64,000 bases of DNA from the NCBI GenBank assembly GCA_964551875.1, contig CAZKEV010000001.1:1-64000 (forward strand), in the 5' to 3' direction. The notes beneath the pieces were generated by a model, which searched no databases, was not told the origin of the DNA, and worked only from the letters and a program-made list of their open reading frames with translations. This document shows positions 52,672 through 62,086 of the stretch, in pieces. The position numbers were made by a program, and so were the translations under genes. How positions within the stretch are numbered: position 1 is the stretch's first letter; every line of letters starts with the position of its first letter. Origin of the DNA: JACTUA01 sp964551875 (GTDB lineage: Archaea; Halobacteriota; Methanomicrobia; Methanomicrobiales; JACTUA01).

Positions 52672-52860
52672 AGAGAATTTCTCATGATCCATGTAATGAC
52701 AATTGGATCTCCCGAGATCTCATCTTAAATGAATCTGGAAATATGTTCATAATTTTACTTCTGGCTGAAGAATGATTCTACGGGCACAGGGTATTTATTC
52801 AAGAAGATTTATAATTTTATCTCAGGGAATAATTCCGCAGATTTGGAGCTGAAGCATCAT

Positions 52861-54426
52861 ATGCGGATTAACGATATCATACCGCAGCTGGGGCAATTCC
52901 ATACTCTCAATACGCAACAAGAAGAGAATCTTGGAAGGTTGATTGAAATCTCAAAGACTTTCAGTGAAGAAGCAGGTATTCCCTTTTTTCATTCCGCACC
53001 TGTCAATAACAGGACGATTGTTCTTGAGTCCGGTCACCAGCCAAACTTCTTACCCTACCCGGGGGTCTGGAAGAAGGCATTCCTTCTGGATTATATCCGG
53101 AGGCATCTCCACGAACTTGGTATGGATGCAATCGCCGTCTTCGGATTCGCTGATTACAACCTTTCGACCGCCTCATATCTCTTCCGGAACCAGGTCCCGG
53201 CCTTCAATAAACAGGGGAGTGAAAATATCGGGTTTAAAACCGCGGAAAAGAATCGCTGGAGATGTTTCCATACTCTGGAGAAGCCATCAGAAGAACGATT
53301 CCTGGCCGAGATGGAGAAAATAAAGCGGTTTTATGAGGAGAATGCAAAAAATCTGAACTCAAACAGAGAGATGATTGGATACCGAACTGAACAGCTGACG
53401 GATCTCCTCCAGAGAAGTTACGAACGGGCCCGAAGCTTCTCGGGGATGAATGCCACGATCTTTGCCGGGATATGTACTGAAATCTTAGACCTTGATATCC
53501 TCTTTTTCCGATATACGGATCTCCAGAAGAACTGTCTTTTTATTGAATGCTCGCAGCAGATTCTCAATGATATCGAGAGATATAATTCTGTTTATCATCT
53601 TTCCGCCTCCTCTCACCAGACTGGCGTCCCACCCCCAGAAAAGGGAGACGTTCCTTTCTGGTATCACTGTGAATGTGGCGGGAAGGTCCACCTCATGATC
53701 GATGCATCCTCTAATTTCATCGGAAAATGTCCTGTGTGCGAGAAAGAACATCGCATCTCCATGGGGCCCGAATATACAAATCTCGCCGAGAGATATCCCC
53801 GGATGAGCCCGAATGCCGTTGCACGGAATATCATATTCGCCGAAGGTCTGGGAACTACCCTCTTCATATCCGGTGTCGGCGGCGGGCTTCATTATGGCCT
53901 GATTGCAGATGCCATATCCCGGGATATGAATATTCACCGCCCCCTGACGCTCGCATGGCAGTCGAAGGATCATTACCTCGGGGTCGTGCACCAGGTTGCG
54001 CTCAAGGAACTGTTGCGGACCTTCCGTCTTACACCAGCAGACCTTCTCGATCCTGGAATAAGCCGGAGAATCGGTGAAATACGGTCTGCCCTTCTTCAGC
54101 AGGTCAAGGAAATGCAGGAGAACGGAGGCGATAAAAAGGAGATCCAGAGACTGGAAGGCAGGTTCCTGAACTCCGCGGTGCAGGCTGCAACGGTGAAGAA
54201 GATATTTTCCTCAAACCCATCAGTTCTTGATCTCCTGGTCACCTGCGATGCGAAACAAATCTCGAAACAATGGAATACAGGGGCTTCGGAAGCAGAGATC
54301 ATTCACGAGGATCATCTCATAAGGATGCATGGTGATGTACTCTACCCATGCACTCCTGAATCCCCCGTAGCTCCAGATATGATCCCTGAAGTGTACAAGA
54401 CAATGGTATCGATTGAGGTTAAGTGA
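52861..54426 (+). CDS. BshC-like putative ligase with zinc ribbon
   Basis: 521 residues from the ATG at 52861. The overall plan recalls BshC, which joins cysteine to a glucosamine conjugate: an N-terminal Rossmann-like domain with VLESGHQPNFLPYPGVWKKA where BshC has a GQQxGLxTGPLY segment; a later FAEGLGTTLFISGVGGGLHY where BshC has FIAGPGExxYW; and a C-terminal coiled coil (about residues 390-450). Between them is WYHCECGGKVHLMI...GKCPVC, a four-Cys zinc ribbon not usual in BshC. The similarity is remote. It is translationally coupled to a PIG-L deacetylase, the same pairing as BshB-BshC. A TTG at 52843 could add six residues. Confidence 0.6.
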   Translation: MRINDIIPQLGQFHTLNTQQEENLGRLIEISKTFSEEAGIPFFHSAPVNNRTIVLESGHQPNFLPYPGVWKKAFLLDYIRRHLHELGMDAIAVFGFADYNLSTASYLFRNQVPAFNKQGSENIGFKTAEKNRWRCFHTLEKPSEERFLAEMEKIKRFYEENAKNLNSNREMIGYRTEQLTDLLQRSYERARSFSGMNATIFAGICTEILDLDILFFRYTDLQKNCLFIECSQQILNDIERYNSVYHLSASSHQTGVPPPEKGDVPFWYHCECGGKVHLMIDASSNFIGKCPVCEKEHRISMGPEYTNLAERYPRMSPNAVARNIIFAEGLGTTLFISGVGGGLHYGLIADAISRDMNIHRPLTLAWQSKDHYLGVVHQVALKELLRTFRLTPADLLDPGISRRIGEIRSALLQQVKEMQENGGDKKEIQRLEGRFLNSAVQAATVKKIFSSNPSVLDLLVTCDAKQISKQWNTGASEAEIIHEDHLIRMHGDVLYPCTPESPVAPDMIPEVYKTMVSIEVK

Positions 54427-55064
54427 TGGCGCGCAAAATCCTCATCATAAGCCCGCACACCGATGATGGAGAACTCGGTTGCGGGGGATCCGTCGCCCGG
54501 TTTGTTGAAGAAGGGGACGAGGTTTCATATGTTGCTCTCTCGTCCTGTGAGAAATCCATCCCTCCGGAATATCCCTGCGACATCCTGAAGCAGGAGGTTA
54601 GGAATGCCACCCAGGTTCTTGGCATCACCGAACCGGTCCTCTTCGAGTTCGAGGTCAGGGAATTTCCCAGGCTCAGGCAGGAGATTCTCGACACCCTCAT
54701 CTCTCTCCGGAACGAGATCCGGCCGGAGATCGTCTTCACTCCTTCCTCCTTCGATACCCATCAGGATCACAAGACCACCCGTGAAGAGACCCTCCGGGCC
54801 TTCAAGCAATGCACAATTCTCGGTTACGAGCAGCCCTGGAACAACATAACTTTCAACACCCTTGCGTTCATTTCCCTGAAGGAACACCATATACAGAAAA
54901 AGATCGAGGCGCTCGGGTGTTACAAGACCCAGAAACACCGGGCATATCTCTCGGGTGATTTTATTCGAGGCCTCGCACTGACCCGGGGTGTCCAGATCGA
55001 AGAGAAGTATGCAGAGGCATTCGAGGTGATCAAGTGGGTCATGAGGTTATCGGGTGAGTCATGA
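54426..55064 (+). CDS. PIG-L family N-acetylglucosaminyl deacetylase
   Basis: 212 residues. SPHTDDGELGCGGSVARFV is the PIG-L/LmbE metal-binding motif (HxDDxE-type), PSSFDTHQDHKTTREETLRA gives the second His pair, and LSGDFIRGLALTRGVQ the C-terminal substrate loop. These zinc enzymes remove acetyl from N-acetylglucosamine in GPI, mycothiol, bacillithiol or other conjugates. The start ATG overlaps the preceding stop (TGATG), and the end overlaps the DUF354 start (ATGA). Confidence 0.88.
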   Translation: MARKILIISPHTDDGELGCGGSVARFVEEGDEVSYVALSSCEKSIPPEYPCDILKQEVRNATQVLGITEPVLFEFEVREFPRLRQEILDTLISLRNEIRPEIVFTPSSFDTHQDHKTTREETLRAFKQCTILGYEQPWNNITFNTLAFISLKEHHIQKKIEALGCYKTQKHRAYLSGDFIRGLALTRGVQIEEKYAEAFEVIKWVMRLSGES

Positions 55065-56152
55065 AATTGCTCATTGATGTGGCCCACCCGGCTCATGTAC
55101 ACTTTTTCAAGAATTTCCTCGGCGAGATGAGATCCCGGGGCCACGAGATTCTCGTCACCGCGAGGGACAAGGAGGTCACCCTTGCCTTACTTGATAAATA
55201 CGGCATTCCATACATAAACAGGGGGTCGATCCAGAAAAGCGTCCTGAAGAAAGCCCTCTCTCTCATCAGGATCGATGCAAAGCTGTGGAAGATCGCCAGG
55301 GGATTTCAACCGGATCTCTTCCTTGGTATCCACAACCCCTACATTGCCCATGTCGGAGCGGTGATGAGAAGACCCTCGATCATCTTCACCGACACCGAGG
55401 GAGTGAAGGTGGCGAGCATGCTCACCTATCCCTTCGCAAGCGCCATCTGCACTCCGTCGTGTTTCCGGGAGGTCCTCGACCCGAGGAAACATGTCAGGTA
55501 CAACGGCTACAAGGAACTCGCGTATCTCCATCCATCGCGCTTTACTCCACGGGAGGAGGACCTCGGGGACATTGGGCTCTCGAGATCCGACGATTTCATC
55601 GTTTTGCGCTTTATTTCATGGGGCGCGATCCATGACACTTCCCTGAAAGGGATTCAGAGTGGTTCTGAGCTGGAGTTCATCAGGGCACTCGAGGAGTACG
55701 GGAAGGTGCTTCTCACCTCTGAACGTCCCCTTGCAGGGGATCTGGAGAAATACAGGGTTCGGATTTCACCCGAAAAGATCCATTCCCTTCTCTCCTTTGC
55801 ACGGCTCTATATCGGCGAGGGTGGGACGATGGCGACCGAGGCGGCAGTCCTGGGGACGCCGGCGATCCATATTGAATCGACGGGAACGGGCCAGGCGACC
55901 GGTGAGACCTCCGGGAATTTTCTTGAACTCAGGGACAGGTACCACCTGCTCAGATTCTTCCCCGATCAGTACAGGGCACTTGATGAGGCTGTTGGAATAC
56001 TCAAAAATTCAGAATCGAAGAGCGAATGGAAGAATAAACGCGAGTTGCTACTTCATGAGAAAATTGATGTCACAGCCTGGATGACCGATTTCGTCGAAAG
56101 ATACCCTTCGAGTTTTCATGAATACCAGGGCACCGGTGGAATCGGGAGATGA
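55061..56152 (+). CDS. DUF354 family glycosyltransferase-like protein
   Basis: 363 residues of the DUF354 family, a GT-B fold group. LIDVAHPAHVHFFKNFLGEM is the N-terminal Rossmann loop (HPAHVH), GIHNPYIAHVGAVMRRPSII and FTDTEGVKVAS follow, and GEGGTMATEAAVLGTPAIHI is the C-terminal nucleotide-sugar-binding region. It presumably adds a sugar to the product of the transferase. It overlaps both neighbouring genes by 4 bp. Confidence 0.85.
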   Translation: MKLLIDVAHPAHVHFFKNFLGEMRSRGHEILVTARDKEVTLALLDKYGIPYINRGSIQKSVLKKALSLIRIDAKLWKIARGFQPDLFLGIHNPYIAHVGAVMRRPSIIFTDTEGVKVASMLTYPFASAICTPSCFREVLDPRKHVRYNGYKELAYLHPSRFTPREEDLGDIGLSRSDDFIVLRFISWGAIHDTSLKGIQSGSELEFIRALEEYGKVLLTSERPLAGDLEKYRVRISPEKIHSLLSFARLYIGEGGTMATEAAVLGTPAIHIESTGTGQATGETSGNFLELRDRYHLLRFFPDQYRALDEAVGILKNSESKSEWKNKRELLLHEKIDVTAWMTDFVERYPSSFHEYQGTGGIGR

Positions 56153-57780
56153 TCTCCTTTCATCACCGTTCCAGTGATTCCTATGGTACTTACGGTATAG
56201 AGCATTTTTTCAGAAAATACGGTATCCCTGTTGACGTTAACCCCCCACAACCATCAAGGGTGAGCATTGGTTACGGGATAAGAAGCCCAGGCGAGAATTT
56301 TAGTATACTGATCCGCGAAAACGAGATCCTGGACGGGATAACGGGATCTCTGGAGGCACAGGGAAAAAAGGCCCCTCTCTTCGAGGTCCCTTCCGATACC
56401 GGTGATGACGGCCTTCCCCTGGCCTTCTATTCGTCAGGAGCTCTGAAATATCCCTGTATGAGTGTGACCGAGGCCGGAATTATTATCGGATTTGACCTCT
56501 TCAAGGAAACCGGACGCATTCTTTCCGGTTCTTTGGATAAGGTCAGGGAAAAACAGGGCACTTCTGACCCGGATCCGTTTACTTCCGTCCCTCTGGTTGA
56601 TTTCTACGAATCGCAATTATTCGATGCAATCCTCCGTGCCTACAAGAGAGCCGAGATCCCCCTCGTTCTGGTACCCTTCTGGCCTGACGGGAAAAAGTTC
56701 GCCGTCTGCCTGACCCATGACGTGGATGAGGTGAAAAAAACTTATCAGTGGCTGACGTATCCGGTAAAACTGATTAAAAGAGGTAATTTCAAAGGCCTGA
56801 CACATCAGTTTTCTTCATTATTCAAGAAACTGAGGGGTAAGGAACCCTACTGGACGTTTGATGAGCTGATTCCTCTCGAAGAACGGCTGGGGGTGGTTTC
56901 ATCCTATTTCTTCCTGCAGGAAAATGCCAGGGTCCGAGTGCAGGAAAGGAAAACATGGAAACACATGGGAAGGCGTTATCGATTGGATGACCCGGCAGTG
57001 AAACAGGTACTTGAAACTCTTCAATTAAAGGGGCACGATATCGGGCTTCACGGGTCTTATGATTCCTACCTTGATGCGGCGTTGCTCTCAGAGGAGAAGA
57101 AGGAACTGGAGAAGATTCTCTCCGGGCATGTTTATGGAACGAGGCAGCACAATCTGAACTTCCGTTTTCCTGATACCTTATTGATCCAGGAAAAGGCTGG
57201 TCTTCTCTACGACTCCACCCTGGGCTTTAACAATACCCTCGGATTCCGCTGGGGAACATGTTTTCCCTTCTATCCTTTCGATCCGAAGGACCAGCGCGGA
57301 TTGAACATCCTTGAAATCCCTCTGGTCATCCAGGATACGGTCTTTTTCAGGTATCAGGATCCATGGGGCGAATTTTTAAAACTGGTCAAGGAAATCCAGT
57401 CGTATCAGGGGGTTCTTACATTGCTCTGGCATCATGCGGTCTTTAATGACGATGAATTTCCCGGGTGGGGCCCCCTCTACAGCAGAATCATCGAGTTCTG
57501 CAAACAACAGGGTGCATGGGTTACGAATGGCAGGGAGATTGCGGAATGGTGGAAAGGGAGGGAGTCCATCCGAATAAAAGCTGAATTTGATGGATTTACC
57601 ATGAAAATCAGGCCTATTCCTGGGGATCATGACATCGCGATATATTTACCGGGACCATGGTCGGTGGAAAAAATCACAAATGCAGGGCTCGTGGAATTTG
57701 ATCACCAGATAATGGTAATCCGACCGGACGACTCCGCGGAAGGGAGTGGGATCGAGATACAATTTTCAGGGACCAAATAA
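56149..57780 (+). CDS. Polysaccharide deacetylase-like protein (NodB fold, large)
   Basis: 543 residues, last of the four coupled genes. FAVCLTHDVDEVKKTYQWLT contains the THDVD metal motif, KGHDIGLHGSYDSYLDA the HGS/T..Y motif, and LNFRFPDTLLIQEKAGLLYD and GVLTLLWHHAVFNDDEFPGW later motifs of NodB enzymes. The N-terminal 180 residues form a separate domain. No signal peptide, so it is likely cytoplasmic. It may deacetylate an amino sugar in the growing glycan or act on a lipid-linked intermediate. Confidence 0.82.
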   Translation: MISFHHRSSDSYGTYGIEHFFRKYGIPVDVNPPQPSRVSIGYGIRSPGENFSILIRENEILDGITGSLEAQGKKAPLFEVPSDTGDDGLPLAFYSSGALKYPCMSVTEAGIIIGFDLFKETGRILSGSLDKVREKQGTSDPDPFTSVPLVDFYESQLFDAILRAYKRAEIPLVLVPFWPDGKKFAVCLTHDVDEVKKTYQWLTYPVKLIKRGNFKGLTHQFSSLFKKLRGKEPYWTFDELIPLEERLGVVSSYFFLQENARVRVQERKTWKHMGRRYRLDDPAVKQVLETLQLKGHDIGLHGSYDSYLDAALLSEEKKELEKILSGHVYGTRQHNLNFRFPDTLLIQEKAGLLYDSTLGFNNTLGFRWGTCFPFYPFDPKDQRGLNILEIPLVIQDTVFFRYQDPWGEFLKLVKEIQSYQGVLTLLWHHAVFNDDEFPGWGPLYSRIIEFCKQQGAWVTNGREIAEWWKGRESIRIKAEFDGFTMKIRPIPGDHDIAIYLPGPWSVEKITNAGLVEFDHQIMVIRPDDSAEGSGIEIQFSGTK

Positions 57781-57915
57781 CTGCAATATTTGATAAACAG
57801 ATCAATTTATCTGATAAATAAATATAATATAAGAATAATACTATTTCTTAAAATATATAAAATATCGATGCGATATTAATTATGATCACAGACAAGAATT
57901 ATAGAACTGAGTCCG
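57781..57915 (+). promoter_or_regulatory. Very AT-rich gap before the first FemAB-like gene
   Basis: This segment is much more AT-rich than its surroundings (for example AAATATAATATAAGAATAAT, TTAAAATATATAAAATATCG). Several TATA boxes are possible. It separates the coupled glycan genes from the FemAB-like genes, so the latter probably have their own promoter. Confidence 0.45.
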
Positions 57916-58935
57916 ATGATGAAATTTGAGATCCATGTTGCACAGGATAATGAAGCCGGTTTATGGGATCAGATAAATGACAGTTCTGCCCATGGATCCC
58001 CGTTTCATACGTGGAAGTGGCTGAAAATAGCCGAGCGACATTCAAATTCGAAGCTTGTTCCGATCATCGGTTTTAGGGATGACGAACCCCTGGGGATATT
58101 TCCCCTCTTTTTTGGGAAAAAATACTTCGTTCGATTTGTATTTTCTCCCCCTCCCCGTACTGCACTCCTGTACCTGGGTCCTGTTCTGGCCAATTATGAT
58201 AATCTAAGACAGGAACGAAAGGAGTACTTCTTTTCCGAGTTCCAAAGTAGGGTTGATCAATATATTACCGACTCGCTTTCCCCGGGCTATACCTACATCG
58301 CTCTTCCTTACGGGCTGTCCGATCCCCGCCCGTTCAAATGGTCAGGCTATTCCATCGGCCAGACGTATGATTATTCGACGAACCTGAATGGCAGTATTGA
58401 TGATGTCTGGCTGAGGTTCAAGCCCAAATTACGAAAGGATATAGATAGGGCGGAAAGAAAGGGAATCCACGCTGAAGAGGGTGGTAAAAAGGAGCTCGAG
58501 ATCATTTACGACCTTCTCGTGGAAAGGTATCGCGAACAGAACAGGGTTGTGAAGGTGCCTAAAAACTATCTTTTCGACCTCCATGATACTTTCCCTCAAA
58601 ATATGAAGATCTTCGTGGCAAAATCAGATGACCAGATCATCACGGGATCGGTTGAAATCCTCCACCGGGATGCATTGCTGAGCTGGATAGGATCACCCAA
58701 GCCCAAAGATGAGAAGTATCAGTCCCCCAACGAGGTGCTCACATGGGAAATCATGAAATATTCTTATGAACATGGCCTGAAGAAGAATATCCAGCTTGGT
58801 ACTGCAGGGAATGAGAGATTGTCAAAATATTATTCGAAATTTAACCGGGACCTCAACGTGCGCTTTACAGCCAAAAAAACCACCCCGGTCACGAAAATAA
58901 TGGAGATCGTGTACTGTTCGGTGCTGAGCCGGTAA
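57916..58935 (+). CDS. FemAB-like aminoacyltransferase (GNAT fold), paralogue 1
   Basis: 339 residues, two GNAT domains of FemX/lipid II aminoacyltransferase type. SPFHTWKWLKIAERHSNSKL is the N-terminal signature. LRKDIDRAERKGIHAEEGGK and DDQIITGSVEILHRDALLSW, then NEVLTWEIMKYSYEHGLKKN and LSKYYSKFNRDLNVRF, form the C-terminal domain. In bacteria such enzymes add amino acids from tRNA to cell-wall amines. Archaea lack murein, so the acceptor is unknown. It has two close relatives at 59006 and 62436. Confidence 0.85.
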   Translation: MMKFEIHVAQDNEAGLWDQINDSSAHGSPFHTWKWLKIAERHSNSKLVPIIGFRDDEPLGIFPLFFGKKYFVRFVFSPPPRTALLYLGPVLANYDNLRQERKEYFFSEFQSRVDQYITDSLSPGYTYIALPYGLSDPRPFKWSGYSIGQTYDYSTNLNGSIDDVWLRFKPKLRKDIDRAERKGIHAEEGGKKELEIIYDLLVERYREQNRVVKVPKNYLFDLHDTFPQNMKIFVAKSDDQIITGSVEILHRDALLSWIGSPKPKDEKYQSPNEVLTWEIMKYSYEHGLKKNIQLGTAGNERLSKYYSKFNRDLNVRFTAKKTTPVTKIMEIVYCSVLSR

Positions 58936-59005
58936 AATCACTTTCGGGTCCTTATTCGATGGAGAATATTTCATTAACGTTCAGGGAAATATAATCTTAA
59001 AACCT

Positions 59006-60013
59006 ATGGACATTGATTTGAAGATTGCCACTGAGGATGATTCCAAGGGCTGGGATGATATCGTACATTCCTCTCCGCACGGAACCATCTTTCACACCTG
59101 GAAGTGGCTCAAGATCGTTGAGAGGCACAGGGGCTGCACATTTTACCCGCTTATTGCGTACCGGGATACCTCTCTTTATGCGATATACCCGATTTTTCTC
59201 CAGAAGAAGGGTATTTTCCGAATCGCCCTTTCCCCCCCCTCCCATGCATACCTCCTCTACCTCGGGCCGGTCATTATCGACTATGAGAAGAAAAAGCAGG
59301 ATAAAAAGGAGAGCATTTTCATCGAGCTCCAGCGCGAGGTTGATAAATTCATTTTTGAGAGGATGAAATGTAGATATTCAAGAATACGCCTTTCACCCGG
59401 ATTAAACGATTCAAGGCCATTACAATGGAATAATTATACGGTGACCCCCCTGTATACCCTCCGGACAGGTCTTGGGATTGGCAAGGAGCAGATTCTCGAA
59501 AGATTTGACAGGAAACTCCGGGTAAGCCTGAACCGGGCAATAAAGGAGGGAGTTGTCGTCCGAGAAGGAAAGAGGGAGGATTTGCTTCTGGTCGAGGAGA
59601 ACCTGACCCGGAGACGAAAGGATCAGAGTCTTCCATCGACCGATCACGTCGGATATCTCCTCGACCTGTATGATCATTTTCATGACAACATGAAAATATT
59701 CCTGGCATATCACCAGGATGAACTCGTGGGAAGCCTCGTGGCCCTCGTCTACAGGGATATCATGCACCTCTGGATAGGGACCCCGAAAAGCGAATTAAAA
59801 GGCGTATATCCCAATGATCTCGTCCAGTGGGAGGCGATGAAGTGGGCCTGCGACCACCAGCTCACCTATTTCGAAAGCATGGATGCCGGGGATGATCTCC
59901 GGCTAAGGGCGTACAAGTCAAAATGGAACCCCGATCCCCTAATCTGGTTCTCTGCAGAGAAATACTCCTCCCCGTTGTTCAGGATTGGAGAACGGCTTTT
60001 CATGAAGAAGTAA
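59006..60013 (+). CDS. FemAB-like aminoacyltransferase (GNAT fold), paralogue 2
   Basis: 335 residues. GTIFHTWKWLKIVERHRGCT, LRVSLNRAIKEGVVVREGKR, DELVGSLVALVYRDIMHLWI and NDLVQWEAMKWACDHQLTYF align with paralogue 1. LRLRAYKSKWNPDPLI is the C-terminal motif. It is separated by 70 bp from paralogue 1. GAAATATAATCTTAAAA just upstream could be a TATA box, with a nearly leaderless start. Confidence 0.85.
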   Translation: MDIDLKIATEDDSKGWDDIVHSSPHGTIFHTWKWLKIVERHRGCTFYPLIAYRDTSLYAIYPIFLQKKGIFRIALSPPSHAYLLYLGPVIIDYEKKKQDKKESIFIELQREVDKFIFERMKCRYSRIRLSPGLNDSRPLQWNNYTVTPLYTLRTGLGIGKEQILERFDRKLRVSLNRAIKEGVVVREGKREDLLLVEENLTRRRKDQSLPSTDHVGYLLDLYDHFHDNMKIFLAYHQDELVGSLVALVYRDIMHLWIGTPKSELKGVYPNDLVQWEAMKWACDHQLTYFESMDAGDDLRLRAYKSKWNPDPLIWFSAEKYSSPLFRIGERLFMKK

Positions 60014-60538
60014 GACACTGAAGACAGTGGTATGGTTTGATAACCATATCACTAAATCTCCCCTTTTTGAGGTTCTTTTCAGAAAAAACGAGCTTTATAT
60101 ATCCCCAATAGGTTCTCATATAATATATTTCCTTGAGGATCATGCTCTCAAATTTTCGGCATCTGCCGAAGTCCCTCAAAATTAGAACCTTTTTAAAAAG
60201 CTTCAAAGCGAGGTAGGTTCCATATGAAACCATTTCCCATCCACACGAATTATGCCCGGGAACGCACCCGGGCCATGCCCGAGAAGATCAGGGCTCACCC
60301 ATGAGATACATCTGCTCTGGGGTGGGCTCCTAGGGTGCAGCATAACAATAACGGCATTCCCATATCTCCGGATCCTCCGGGGCGAGGTGCGGGCCGATCC
60401 GCACGCAGTGCAGGGGATCAGAGGAGGATCGGATACCATGAAGAGGGGGAGGATATTTGGGTATGTCAGGGTTAGGTTAGGGGAGGGTGAAAGTGAGGGT
60501 AGTTTCATTCCCCAATATTCGGAATATAAAAAATTTGT
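60014..60538. other. 525-bp convergent intergenic region with a hairpin and a repeat element
   Basis: It contains a perfect hairpin GCCCGGG-AACGCA-CCCGGGC (60254-60273) and copy 1 of a repeat (60353-60455) that recurs at 62087-62185. An AT-rich part at 60020-60200 has T-runs that could terminate the FemAB-like transcript. Short reading frames here (60000-60233 minus, 60252-60542 plus) have no coding character. Confidence 0.5.
60353..60455. repeat. Direct repeat flanking the PEF-CTERM gene, copy 1
   Basis: GGCATTCCCATATCTCCGGA then TCCTCCGGGGCGAGGTG matches 62087-62123 with one or two differences. Weaker matches (GCAGTGCAGGGGATC... CCATGAAGAGGGGGAGGAT) continue to 60455. Confidence 0.7.
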
Positions 60539-61759
60539 TTAGGTCATTTTCTTCTTCATGACCACTACTGCCACCATTACTCCACCCAATATTGCTATGG
60601 GGACCGTAACTGTCGGAAATTCAGGGACAGACCCTCCACCATCCCACCCAAGAGGGATGATCTCTCCTGTATTTTTAACCTGGATTCGATATGGACTGGA
60701 AGGAATATCTTTTACCTTACCAGATGCAAGTGTCAAGATTTGAATGTAATCAGACCCCGGAGGATCGTATAACGATTCTGCAAAGAGTGTGAAATCTGCA
60801 TTTGGGTCGGCACCAGGCCTTGGTGTCATTGTAATTAGATAATCACCGGTTTTTAAACCTTTGAATTTAATACCCGCTTTAAGAACTCCATTTGATTCAT
60901 ATTCGCTATATTCTGTTCCAGGAATCTGGTTGGTGAACTTTGATCCGATCAGTCCCTCGGGGTCCTCCACCGTAAAGTATGCCGGGCCATACACAATGAC
61001 TTTTCCTCCGGCCCATAAGAATTCAACTGTTACCCAATCGTTATTAGTCATTCCAAGATCAGAGAATGTGCCATCGGCTAAATCAATTCCTGCAGGATTA
61101 GAGGGACTTCTTTTTTGTGCAGACCATCCGGAAGAACCGCTATCCCATTGAATTTTCCACCACGAGTATGTTATTCCACTAACAATACCCGTCTCTGGGC
61201 CGGAAATCACCGTACCAATATCGCTCGTGGATACCGATCCACTTTCGCTCCCACCAGGTGTTGTTCTGACTTTTAATCCATCAATAGTTGGGCGAACGCG
61301 ATCGTTTGTTTTCAATATATCCGAACCAGCAGAGGTTATGAGAAGATTCGTCTCATCAAATCCGCCGTTATAATCATTTAGATAAGCGGCTTGCGCTTCA
61401 GGAGTTCCTTGAGGAAGATCCTGCCACATTTCTCGTTCTTCGGGGAGGTTCCAATAGTCATCCCTTGTATTCCATGGTCCTGTATCCCATACAGGCGCCA
61501 CAACAGATTTTCCTTTGTAGGTCAGTCGTACTTGGAATCCATTCCCTCCATTACGACTTAGCACCGTCCTTGAAGGTAAACCCACGAAATGATCATTTGA
61601 TTGGATAAGATGCCCATTTGCAGTTGTTTTTCCGACAAGACCTTCTCTAGTAGCATATACGGTGTAACTAACACCAGCATTAACAGGGAGAATTACCAAC
61701 CCACTAACTCCCAAAATAACAATTAAAATAAAAATAATTATGATTTCTTTTTTCTTCAT
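60539..61759 (-). CDS. Secreted PEF-CTERM protein with RlpA/expansin-like domain and SH3-like domain
   Basis: 406 residues. Signal peptide (FILIVILGVSGLVILPVNAG). YTVYATREGLVGKTTANGHL, FVGLPSRTVLSR and VAPVWDTGPWNTRDDYWN form a double-psi beta-barrel of the kind found in RlpA/expansin-like proteins. PTIDGLKVRTTPGG and WWKIQWDSGSSGWSA resemble a bacterial SH3 repeat. A C-terminal Ig-like part ends in VPEFPTVTVPIAILGGVMVA then VVVMKKK, a PEF-CTERM sorting tail normally cleaved and anchored by an archaeosortase. GGAGG sits 8 bases before the ATG. It is inserted between two FemAB-like genes, in the opposite orientation. Confidence 0.8.
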   Translation of the reverse strand: MKKKEIIIIFILIVILGVSGLVILPVNAGVSYTVYATREGLVGKTTANGHLIQSNDHFVGLPSRTVLSRNGGNGFQVRLTYKGKSVVAPVWDTGPWNTRDDYWNLPEEREMWQDLPQGTPEAQAAYLNDYNGGFDETNLLITSAGSDILKTNDRVRPTIDGLKVRTTPGGSESGSVSTSDIGTVISGPETGIVSGITYSWWKIQWDSGSSGWSAQKRSPSNPAGIDLADGTFSDLGMTNNDWVTVEFLWAGGKVIVYGPAYFTVEDPEGLIGSKFTNQIPGTEYSEYESNGVLKAGIKFKGLKTGDYLITMTPRPGADPNADFTLFAESLYDPPGSDYIQILTLASGKVKDIPSSPYRIQVKNTGEIIPLGWDGGGSVPEFPTVTVPIAILGGVMVAVVVMKKKMT

Positions 61760-61920
61760 CCTTGCATTCCTCCATGTTTCATTCTACCATCGAGAATTTC
61801 CATAACCATCAGCCATATCAGCTCTCGCAGGTCCAGAAAGAATAGAACTCTGAAGTGTTAGACTGAGCGCTGAACGGAGCGAGAACAACCCCGCGAGCAA
61901 CAGAGCAGTATCCCTCATGC

Positions 61921-61945
61921 TATATAAAACATGTTATATTTTCCA
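61921..61945 (-). promoter_or_regulatory. Candidate promoter of the PEF-CTERM gene
   Basis: On the minus strand, GGAAAATATAACATGTTTTA then TATAGC gives two TATA-like sequences about 165-185 bp upstream of the ATG at 61759. Confidence 0.35.
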
Positions 61946-62086
61946 CGGTTGAATACTTCATAAAAATGCAAAGATTTGGAATTCGATGCAGCTATCATAG
62001 TTTTTATATTACCTCTGGATAATAAAAAATTTTAACGGACTCCCTCCTAACACCACTGGTCCGATGTCTTCGGGCCATCAATACTG

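Noticed and set aside
60000..60233. 77-codon minus-strand frame downstream of the second FemAB-like gene
   Set aside because: AT-rich intergenic sequence, no start context, no similarity to known proteins.
60252..60542. 96-codon plus-strand frame after the second FemAB-like gene
   Set aside because: It covers a hairpin and an intergenic repeat and has no ribosome-binding site or family similarity.
61760..62040. Possible tRNA or C/D box RNA
   Set aside because: I looked for cloverleaf-like pairing, a T-loop motif and C/D boxes and found none convincing.
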